From Cristatella mucedo (Eukaryota; Bryozoa; Phylactolaemata; Cristatellidae): a stretch of 64,000 nucleotides of DNA. Shown one piece after another: positions 34,100-45,500 of this stretch (its first letter is position 1; each line of letters starts with the position of its first letter). The translations under genes were made by a program, and so were the position numbers. The notes beneath the pieces are model-generated. The model was given only the letters and a program-made list of their open reading frames with translations, ran no database searches and was not told the origin of the DNA. Location of the stretch: NCBI GenBank assembly GCA_009760855.2, contig WPIO01000003.1, positions 3,594,001-3,658,000 on the forward strand, written 5' to 3'.

Positions 34100-35560
34100 A
34101 TTCATCAACATAGAGGGAATGTCTTACGGGGGATACCCTAGGGTCCACCAGGGGGAAATGTCCTACATTCTCCAAAGTTTGCTGTTTGGTTTTAAAATTC
34201 TAATTCTTTTGTAAATACACCAGCATGTGGTAGGTAACCACAAGCTGGGATTAGCCGAAACACTTTCACTTCTAAAAGTAAAGTTTTAACGGCTGACACC
34301 AAGTTATGAACTACTTTCCTGGGCATGACCAACGCTTAACACAACAAACCAACAGCCATCAGTCAGCACTTTAGTTTTCATGGTGCTCTTTTACTCTTTT
34401 CATCCAGCTATCATCTCGGTCAATCGATCACCTCAGGAAACCTGCATCAGACCAGTTCGTAATACATGAGGCCATAATCCAGTGAGAAACTGCTCCGCTG
34501 TCCTGACACGGTTTCTAGTTAAGCAGCAAAAAATTCTTTATTGTAAGAGGGTGAAAGCCACTAACTTTTTGTCACTATATAAATTAAGCTGTTAAACTAG
34601 GTTATCTCTTACTTTTTTATATTCAGCCCTGGAGCATCTGGGCCAGTTGGTTCACTATAGCATGAATCTACTAATTTGCTCAAACAAAATCAAAGTTCAG
34701 ATCCCTCTAATGCAACTACCTAGAAGAACAAGTGCGACATGCAATGGTTTCCAATAAAAGAAAATAGGCATGGGCATTAACAACGGCAGCCAGTCAGATG
34801 TAGGGGAGGGGGAATGCAAATAGGCAGGGGGTCGGCTGGATATGCAGAGCACCATTAGGTGAGATGAGGTGGGAGTCGGCAGTGGCTGTGGGTAGGTGAG
34901 CTATGCATCTTCAACCAAACACAACTATCAGTACGATGCATTATTTAAAACATCAAACTGTATACCAAGTTATAAATGTATTATTTCTTCTCGGAAGGCG
35001 AATGAAGAACAGGATCCCTATAGTCAAAACTTGATATATTCCGAGAAGAGATGTTGATGTGTCATAAATTCTCAAAAACTTAGCCAGTGTCAGTGTCACA
35101 AAGAATATTAGCACGATCGCTCGAGCGAAAATACCAGCAGTTCCAACAAGCATAGCTAGTGGCACCCCTAAAAAAACCTATGCTTACTTTCTGTGCAAAT
35201 GCATTGGGGCAGCATGCTTGCTCGATTGCAAAGCTTGCCAAAATATCTTTTGTCCAGCTTTCTTAGCCGATACAAGGGTGCTCCTAAAATAAAGCTACGT
35301 TAATAGCGCTAGCAGCGGCAACCCACTGTTTGTGAGTGCTCTATTCGTCCAGCACGGTCGAACTTGTGCATTGTAGAACACTATCTGACAGGTGAACACT
35401 TCACATACTCAAGCGGGGTAAACCTCTAACACCAGACTTAGATAAATGAATTAGTCGGATCACGTCGATTACCATGAGTGAACACGGCATGCTGCAACTA
35501 TTCTTTGGCCCGATAACATAGGAGGTCCGGTCCAAAAACGTGCATAATTTCTTATAGAAA
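34100..35560. other. No recognisable gene; presumed IDH3B 3' flank
   Basis: Lies just past the IDH3B stop codon on the - strand and should contain its 3' UTR. No coding similarity or named repeat was seen. A polyadenylation site was not fixed. Confidence 0.4.
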
Positions 35561-35563
35561 TCT

Positions 35564-35635
35564 CTACAATGCTGAGAAAATTGCTTTCATGTAGGCTGAT
35601 GTTGTGGCATAGCCGCCCATGTCACGAGTCCTCAC
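35564..35635 (-). CDS. IDH3B: IDH3B exon 10 with stop
   Basis: Acceptor GGGTGCTTTGCAG, then [23 protein letters not shown] and a TAG stop at 35564-35566. VRTRDMGGY is identical to the human beta subunit. Intron 9 before it is 5147 bp and holds the R1 foldback and an L2-A copy. Confidence 0.95.
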   Translation of the reverse strand: MRTRDMGGYATTSAYMKAIFSAL

Positions 35636-38600
35636 CTGCAAAGCACCCAAAAAAATGGTAACACTAAATGGAGACGCCACTTGGCACAAGAGCATGAACG
35701 ATGACAATCAAAGACGGTGCAGAAGAGCACTAAACGCAGCCGAGCCAGAGAATTTGTAGGTCGACAAAGCAAGGTAGCCAGCCTGCTCTTTATTAAAACG
35801 AGGCTCTGAGCGTTTGCACAACCTCTCACGATAAAGCAGTTCAGATTTACACCTAATGGATGCCACGGTAAATAAAAAAAGTGAGGCAGAAGTGGTGGGG
35901 TATAAGTGAGCTGCCGTGCTCGAATAGCCCAGACTAGCCGAGTCCTCGCGACTTTCTGCCTTTTCTCAAGACGGTACACGTTTGCCGTGCTGGTCTGGGG
36001 AATCGAGCTCGGGCACATCCCTGGTGAGTCATTGGTAACAGCTGCACCATTCCGAGCTTATGCTGCTACCAAATCACTCATAGCAACTCTACTAAGCTGG
36101 CAGCCACAATTAATGAACAGCAGTATCTAGCGAGCAGCATTGCTCCTATACAGGATGCAACCTACACGGAGAAGGCTCTAGGAGGCCTCTAAGAAGTGGA
36201 GGATCGGTGGCCTCTAAGGGACCTAGTCGCTAACAGCACGGAACTGCACGATTCCTTCCCAGACTCTGCATTTTCGGGTTCCTATTTCAAACCATTCCCC
36301 GTGAGACGAGTACAGGAGCAGCTTCGATCCGACGAACTTGCAAACACTAAGTTTCTCGCGTAGTTGCCTTCGATGACATAACTTTGTATTTTTTTAGAAA
36401 ACTTTTGAGCTGGTACGAACGTTTGAAGTTTAATTATTAAGCGTAAATGTCGAAAAAATACCTGAAAGATTGGTCCAAAACTCAAATACTGACTTAGGGT
36501 ATCTTTCATACGACATGCATTCTAGCAATGGGATCTGAAGTTTCGACTACCTCCGCCTAATCTCCAGAAGTAGACGGATGCAACGTATCTAAAAACAACA
36601 AAATTAACGAACTGCATTATATACGATTTGCATGCCAACTTATTAAACCTTGGTATACCCAGGTAAATGTTTGCAGCTTGCTGAGGTACAAGTTGGTGAT
36701 TTTTTTAAACAGCTTCATTAACACTGTAGCTTCGTGCCTGGTAAATTCAGTAACTCGGCCAATACGAGACAGATGTGAAATTTCAAATATGACTTTCTGC
36801 TTGTACGTCGCTGCAGTTATTCATTTCTGATTTCGGTAGGATAACTCATGCTATACATGCCATCAAACGTTCTTGAACTTAATTTTCTGCAACCAGAGAC
36901 ATGTATACCAAAAATTATCCAACCGAAATCAGAAATGAACTCCTTCAGTGTACAAGCATAGCTGAAATCACACGTTTAAAATTTCACGTTGACCTGTCAA
37001 GTATTGGCAGAGTTGAGGAATTTACACGATACAAAGCTACATTGTAAATGAATAATAATAATACACCTGATAAAGCGCCCTCAGAGAACTCAATCTCTCT
37101 AAGCGCTTCACATATTGCTGCAAATGAAAAGTGACAAGCATGCACTTCAACCAGCTATAAACACGGACCTCGATTTATCAAGGTTCAAAAAGTTGAGACA
37201 AGTCGAACTTGATGACGAGATTGGTAAAGTTGTTAGTTGAGGTAAGGTCTGTTGCTTCCGGTTTACTTACGGGTAAGACACGGTTTGCTTAATCGTTTCT
37301 AATGCTTACCTTTTATGTGGAAATCGTCAAAACTGTAGATCCTATTTTTAATATGTTCGTCTTTTGAAAGGCACCATAAACAAGCATTCAATTTTTGGAC
37401 CAATCTTCTCAGTATTTTCTCGATATTTACCCTCAAAGTCATGCTGCTGAAATGGAGCCTTCGATAGAGGAGGGAAAGTCCTTCACGTGAGTGGATCACG
37501 AGAGTTGCTGTTGCTTAGGATCTCGAAATCTGCTGAGCCGCTAAGTCATGATTTCAATGAAGACTTGACCGAGGAGGCTCGATGTCTGCCTTAGCAGCCC
37601 GATACTCCCAGCTTTCCGGCTAAGAGAAACAGGTTCAAGCCATCCTCGAAGCTTTCCTCGATTCGCAGGGAAGTCGCTGCAATTGCACAGCATTGCAATG
37701 CACCCGGCACCAATTCACTAGGTTGATTCAACTGCCTCATTTGCATATCAACAAAACAGCATTAACGACTATCACCACCGCTTGCAGTGAAGCAATAAAG
37801 GATCGATAACTGAACGAGAATGTCATGAAAATACTTATCAAATTTGTCCGACAACCATATATTTATTTAGGGTGCCTTTCAAAAGACAAAATATGTTAGA
37901 AATAGGATCAGAAGCTCTGACGACTTCCACATACAATAAAAATGACTATGCAAACTACGTCTAACCCGGATGTAAACAGGAAGCAAAGTATCTACAAATA
38001 ACAAATTCAACTATCTCTGCATTATATACTACTTGTACCCCAACTTGTTGAACCTTGGTAGATCAAGGTACATGTGTTGAGCTTGTTTAGGTGTATTCTT
38101 TTTTACTTGTATAATGTAATGTAATGTATCTCCGTCTGTAACTTCACAAAGCCAGAAAGACTATGTGGGTGATACACAGGAGAGTTTTGCATAGCGCACT
38201 CAAAGCCTAAACGGCTTTCGGTACGCATTCGGTAGCCAACAGACTTCGTCTCACGCAACAAATACAAATTAGGAAGCATAGCTGAGTCAGGAGAGCAATT
38301 GAGGTAGTGAATAGCATGGAGGTAGCAGCTCAGGACCAATGAAACGGATGAGCCATGGTCGGCAGCAGGAGAGTAGTTGTCGTTGCGTATGAATTGTGGA
38401 AGCGAGTTCCACAGTCTAGGACCTGCAGAGCTCAAGCTTCTGTCGCCAATGGTCTTTAAGCGGAGGAATGGAACAGCTAATTTATTGTCCATACAGGGCC
38501 TGAGGGCGCAAAGAGGCAGCAGTTCAGCTAGGTACAAAGGAGCCAAGCCGTGGCGGGCCTTGTGGGTCAGCATAAGAACTTCTCTCTGTATCCGTTGCTC

Positions 38601-41209
38601 AGCCGGCATCCACCCTAGCTCTTTTAGCAAAGGTGACACGTGCTCAAACCTCTGGGACTTGAAGACTAGCCTTACAGCCATATTCACATATTCATAGCTA
38701 GCTGCAGTGGACTAGTTGCTTTCTTTGGTAGCCAAGCCAAAAGGGAATTACAATAATCAAGCCGAGACAGAACTAAGGAGCTAGTTAAAGCAAGCCACTG
38801 TGGAAGACAGCTCCTAATCTTGAATAGGGATCAGACGTGACGGCTAGCTGTAGAAGCAGTCTTCTGAATGAAGGTTTTAAACTGTTGGCAGCTGTCGAAA
38901 ACGGCACCTAACTTTCGAGCACGTGGTGATGGTCGCACTACAGCATCACCTATTAGAAGGGCAAAGCCTTTTAATCCAGCCACACGCTTAGGGTGTCCTA
39001 TGAGCAGCAGTTCGATTTTGTCGTCATTTAGTTTCAAGAAATTTTCCGACATCCAGGATCGAATGTCGGCAAGGCAAGCATTCAGTTTCTCAGTTGCTGC
39101 AGCAGACTCCGACGGTTTGAATGACTAAAACAGCTGAGTATCGTCAGCATAAAAGTGATATCCTATTCCATGGGTCTTAATCACGCATACAGCTTCATTT
39201 CGAGTGTAGATTTGTGCCTTGCAAAATCCATAACTAATGCTAATACTTCACGTATCAGAGTGAAATGCAGGCTCTCAGCCCTGCTTCTTTTACATGATTC
39301 TAGAAAAACTTCTGATTTCAGTTGGATAAAGTTTGCTGTAAGAATAAAGGCTCGGTAGCTAATTAGCCCCCTCCCCCAGGTGGCGAAACCCCCCTGCGAA
39401 AGCTTTCTTCTCTTGGCTCAACCCGAGGCTCAGGGGCTAGTGACTGCCCCACATTGCTGGCTGCTGCACACAACAGACAGGAGACAATGCTTGCACAGGC
39501 TTGCCGGCCCCCAACCCTGACAGGGGCGACACCCAGGATTGCTGTGGCTAGCCGGTTACTATTTCTCCAACAGTTGTGCTCCAATAGTTTGTGCGTAAAC
39601 AGCTGAGCTGATTTGAGCTCTAGGCTTTGAGCCCTACGAGATTTACTGCACGTCATGGCCCCAGGTGAAAGTCTGTAACCCTCAGTAGCAAAACAACTTG
39701 TCTATGCTATGGATACGGACTTGTTTTTGTACGGGTGCTCTTTGTTACTGAAGTGTTCTGCTACTACCAGCATACCAGCGCGCATCGGTGCTGCACCTAC
39801 AAGTTGCTAGCAGCGCTAAGTTCCAAGGGACAGGGTTCCTCTACCCGTACTTGTCGGTACACATCGACAGGGAATAGCACCGCTATGAGCGCTGCGTTTA
39901 ACAGCCCAGTTCTGTCCGGGCGTGGATGCTGCTATGACCTGTATGCATCTCTATGTAGACACCAAACCACACCATGCTCGGCACACTCCTCTTTCGACGT
40001 TCAGGTCACACACAGTCAAGGCAGTCGACGACACTACAAAGCATGGCCGACCGATCCTTATCAGGATCCCCATCCACACTATTAATCTTCATCCAGAAGC
40101 AGGATGATGCCTGTTTACCTGCACATGCCACTTGAGCAAAGCGTGCAGGTTCACTGATGCCTGCCGACAACAAATTAAAATCCTGTCAGCGATCCATGTC
40201 CATGAGTTCAGTAGGGGGAGCTAACTCCTAGTAGGAAGGAGTCACTTCTTCACAATATCGAGTAACAGAAGGTGGTCTATGGTGGGTCTGAACGACGAGA
40301 AAGAGTTTTGCCTCGAGATGGAACAATCGCCTACCTCTGGCTACCGGTCGGTCCAGTGCTCTTACCGATTGAGCTTTTGAGAATACTCGACCTCTGGTGT
40401 CCAACATAGGACTACAAATCCTACTCAGCGCAGTGCCGGCACAGCTGGGAAAGATCAAACCGATGGAGGTGGGGGAAAGACCAAGTACGGCCAATTGCTT
40501 GACCACGTGAGAGAGGCGACTGGCACAGTAATCTTTCCAGCGAGCAGGAAAGAAAGATACGATGACTATGCTAATGAACTACTGTTTCAGCAAGATCCAG
40601 GGGGTCTGAGCACAAACTCATTAATAATGCGAGAGGCGTACAACTGATGCGCTCACTGGCAGCTAACAATTCCAAGAGCTTGAGTAAGAAGTGCATTTCC
40701 CAGAGGGAAAAGCTTCTGCAGAGCAGCTGCTGCGCTCTCGGGCCCTTGTGTGCTGGCGCCATCGCGTGCTGCGTAGTCGTACCTTGCCAGCTTTGATGAC
40801 CTTGTAAACTGCATTTTCGATTTGCTTGCCATACGTCTCTAGATGCATGTGATTAAGCATCTGCGCTGCGGACAGTAGTATGGCCGTGGGGTTGGCTACG
40901 TCGCGTCCCTGGGCATCCGCGAATGAATGTCGAGCACCCTAAAATGGTTGGTTCAGAGACCCACTTCAACAGAGCAACCAATGACTCGTCGCCCAGCGAA
41001 CGAAAGCGCTTGATCTGCCTCGAGCAGAGACAAGCAGCCGGCAGAGTTTCATCTCGGACGCCTGCACGGGTCGCATAGCTGCCAGAGCTTGACGTACAGT
41101 ACAGCCTGCTGTCACTAAGGCCCTCATCTCAAGGCCAACTTACGCCAAAGCGCATGCACCATACAAGCATACACGTCTATTGGGGAAGGGGAGAGGGAGA
41201 TGGAGAAAG

Positions 41210-41259
<50 letters not shown>

Positions 41260-41683
41260 AGAGAGGGAGGGGCATACATATTTCTTGAGCACTCACTCAC
41301 CACCTTACAGCACCCCTCACCCCGGACCCTGACTTGGTTTCACCTTGCCAAGTCAGACATTTACCTATACATCCAAGATCTTTGTTTAATTAAAGTTCCA
41401 ATGCGCGAAGTCCATTAAATGTTATCAGCAACATAACTGCCCGGACATGACAAATTCTTTCTCCGCTCCACATGGTTTCTTCCTGAGATTTAGGGCTCTC
41501 ATACAAATATTTTCTTACCATTATCATTAGTATTATTACACACCTAGCAGGCCACACACGACGGTCAATCAGAGCCCCGCGGCCAGTCTTGACTGTAAAC
41601 AAGTCCTTCCTCATTCGATTGCACACAAACCATGGATGGGCACAGTTTCTCAAGTGCTGGATTTGGCCTCTTTCCGTGTCTCC

Positions 41684-41767
<84 letters not shown>

Positions 41768-42564
41768 TCTCTCTCGCCCTCCCTCCCAGCTATGCCAGAC
41801 CCGAAGGTGCTTACCCCTCTTTGTTTCTAAACATCTGTTAGTGTACGCAGTGAACACCACATTGGTCTCGACATCTAGGAATTTGGCCAATCATTTCCTA
41901 CAGCTGAAGGCACTGTGGTAGCTCCCACATAGCAGGACATACACATACAAAGCATAATGGCAACTTTCTATGCTTACTATTGCTCAGCTCTTAACCAAAA
42001 GCTGAGCAGATTGCAAAATAAGCTTCTACTGCTGCGACCCCTGCCGATTCCGGTGCTGGCTGCTGCTCCCTGCTGCCGATGCTGCTACTGCTGAGCACTG
42101 ATCAAAAGCAGGGCCTACTCCTCCTAACTCAGCTAGCCAATCACTTACAGGTTCGAAAAACGCAACGTCCCGACCGTATGTTGCACCAGGGACGACTCCA
42201 GCCCCTCCGACTAAAGAGGCTGAGACGTTGTCGACGATGCTGCCATACAAATTAGGCATCACCATCACATCGAATTGATGAGGATTGGAGACCAGCTGAA
42301 ACGGGTTAAACCATGACGCTCTTGCCTGCACGGCATTGAAGATCTACATGCTTCCAACAAGTGTAGACGAGATAGGGGGCCATAGGCAGCGCCCTGCCCT
42401 GCAGTGGCATGACAAAAGCAAGTCTAACTGTTTTCCGAAAGCTCGTGAGCGGTTTGTGTGGCATCTTTGCTACAACACCATATCCAGCACTATTCAAACA
42501 GCCAACGCTATGACAGTGGTGTCGCCGGCAGCACAAGCAACGGCAGTGAGGCAGCAGTAGCAGC

Positions 42565-42595
<31 letters not shown>

Positions 42596-45500
42596 TGAGC
42601 ACCAACGTGACTGGGCCATGAAGGGCGTGTGAGCAAGGTGTTAACAAGCGCACCTGCATGCACGTATTATCAACAATCATAGATTCAAATTTGATGGATG
42701 GATATAGTTCGGATATTTCTCTGCAGCTTTCCAGAAAGAGACCATCGGAGAGCTTCCTACAAAATAAAAACCATGGGCAAGTCTCGTAGAAGCCACCGGA
42801 GGTGCCACCGAGGGCTCGAGACTGCGCGTACCGAGGTGCAAATGCTTGAGAAACGAGGGGGGTGTTTGGCCTCGTTTTAAATGTCGTCATGTGATCTCGT
42901 GAGGTCGGCTAGTCGGATGGGAGATGCAGGCTAAGGGATATGAGCGCACGAACTGAAGGTACAGCCTCCAAAGGATTTGAGGTTTGCTTTAGACGTAGAG
43001 TCAAATAAGCAGAGTCGCAGGAGCAGCAGGTATGATGAGAGGCCTTATTAGGAAGTATTTCAGATAGGTAGGCTGAAGCAAGAGAATGAAGAGATCTAAA
43101 AGTAAATGACAGATCCCTGAAGTCCATACATCTACCGGGGAGCTGGTGCAGATCGGTGAGAAGCGGTGTAATGTGGGGTTGCTAACAATGTCTGCTTATA
43201 ATAATAATAAACATATATATAACAATAATACTAAAAAACATTTTTATAGTGCCAAAGACAATTACATCTCTTTTGTGCATTTTACATATGCTGGAAAGGA
43301 AGGTTATGCCTGGTGACATTGTGCACGTTATCATTAACCGATTGGCATGCTTGGTTTTCAGCATAGGTAGAATGCTTGAAAAGTGATATGCTACATTAAT
43401 GTTTGATTATAATCATTATTATTAGAAACCCACACAGATCTAAGCGAATGCGCCCATGGCGGAGCAGAAATGTGTGCCGCTAGCAATTAAACCTCGAGTT
43501 CAGTCAAATGCATTGCGCTTGAGCCTTCCACTGCACGAGGAATCAAAGGGGAAGCAATGGTAGGCTACATCGGCAGCCTCACGAGTACAGCAAAGCCAAA
43601 AACCCCAACCGCCCGAGGGAGGGCCACGGCAACTAGCACTCCACATGAGAATTAGGATAACACATAATGAGCCCCTAGTGAAGGGGGAGGGAGGGGAAAA
43701 AGAATTTCGAAAGAAAATCGGTCTCAAGAAGCAGCATGCAACTACTCAAGCACCCCAAGCCCTTCCACTTACATTATGTTGGCTTTGTGCACAGCAGTGA
43801 CTTTTTTACGCCCATACTTGGTGGCATAATCAAATGCAAACTTTGCGATTTTTCTCGATTTCTCTGCTGTAACAACCTTCAGGCTCTCGACGACTCCAGG
43901 TACACTCTAAAAAGCACCAAAGGCTCGGAGCAAAGATTGGAACGAATCGCAGCAGCTTTGTCTACAGCATAGACTGGAAGCTAGACAGACACACCTGAAA
44001 TAAGGTCCTCATCTGCTTGAATCACTTAGCGAAAAAGGACAGCAACTACCACACGGTGCACGATGCTGAACAAAGTCTGCTTCCTCCTCCTCCTCAGAGA
44101 CTCACTGACATTGCTAGAGCTTTCTATACATATATACTGTACATACACTCAAACGAAAAAGTATTTGGACGACTGAGGCAGCTGCCAAGACGTCCCCTAC
44201 TCACCGGCATGACGAGCAAACATTGAACGTTGGTGTAACCAAAAGTATGGAATCCGGGTGAAATGAGAAAAAGCAACATGTTCTTGAAATTATCAAATAT
44301 CTTAATTTATTGTGCTAATGTGGCATTGCACCTCCCTTATTTGCAAGGATCCATCAGACTCGCCCGGGCATAGATAGAGCTGATCAACTGCTAACAAACA
44401 TGGACCATTATACTACACCAAGTTTATTTCAAGTAAGCAAAAAGCACATCAATAGTCGTGACGGCCAGCTGCCGTACTCGTAGCTCGACTTCATCCCACA
44501 AATGCTCGATTTGGTAAAGGTCATTAGACTGACTTGGCCAGTACATAACCGTCGTGGGAGAGTAATCGAATTCGGTTGTTAAAAATATTTAACTTTTGAC
44601 GGCATTGTGCTAAGGAACGTTATCGTGCTGATAAATATAATCCAGTCCACAAAGTGACATCGCACTTGGGAGTCCTACGTTTTGATGGAGGCTTAAATAT
44701 ACGTTTTGGTTCGTGATGCCTGCTGCAATTCAATTCAATAAGCTCGATTAAGCACGGCTCCTTAATTCGCCGAAGTCTAGTTGTAAATATTCCCGAATCT
44801 CCGATTTGGCAGAGCAACCTGGCAATTCAGCTCGCACAAACTGAATTACTTGAGTGTTGCATGCTTTGTACCCTTCCAGATCGAACGTATGCAGTGCAGG
44901 GCTCCGACGCCATTTCTGCTAAAGCACCTGCATACCATGACAACTTCTCCACCAAATTTGACCGTAGGCTGCAGGCAATTGGGTGAGCAGGGTTCGTGGG
45001 GTCACCGATGCTTAAAGACTTCTTTTGCAGTTCCAAAAGAGAGTGAATTTGCTTTCCTAACTCCATACAACTCTGCCCGATCGTCATCAGCTCGGTGGAT
45101 TAGAGCCTTGACCCACTGTAAACAACTTACCATATTCTTTGCCGACAGAAGAGGTTTTATTTGCAATTCGAGAATGCAGACCAGCCTCATCACCTTCTGA
45201 CAGTGTCACCGCTAACTTGCTTGCCCGAAGAAGCATGAAGACTTTTAAGCTAAGCTTTCGCCAAAAGCCAACCGGTCCTTTAATGCCTCCAACTTTAGGA
45301 TGGCGTTTTCCTGCCTAGTGGTAGCAGGGGGTGCCGACAGTGCAGCATTTTATAGGCTGCCGGTCTTCTTTATCTTCTTCACGTTCTACGAAACCGTACT
45401 CTTCGGAATTGATAAAGTAGCAGCAATTTGACCATACGAGTGTCCATCCTCGTATAGTGCCATGATTTACCCCTCACGAAGTTCGACAGTTCAGCGACCT

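Noticed and set aside
42149-42295. Assignment of the dehydrogenase to the gamma subunit (IDH3G)
   Set aside because: [10 protein letters not shown] alone would fit both, but [15 protein letters not shown] and VRTRDMGGY match beta and differ from gamma.
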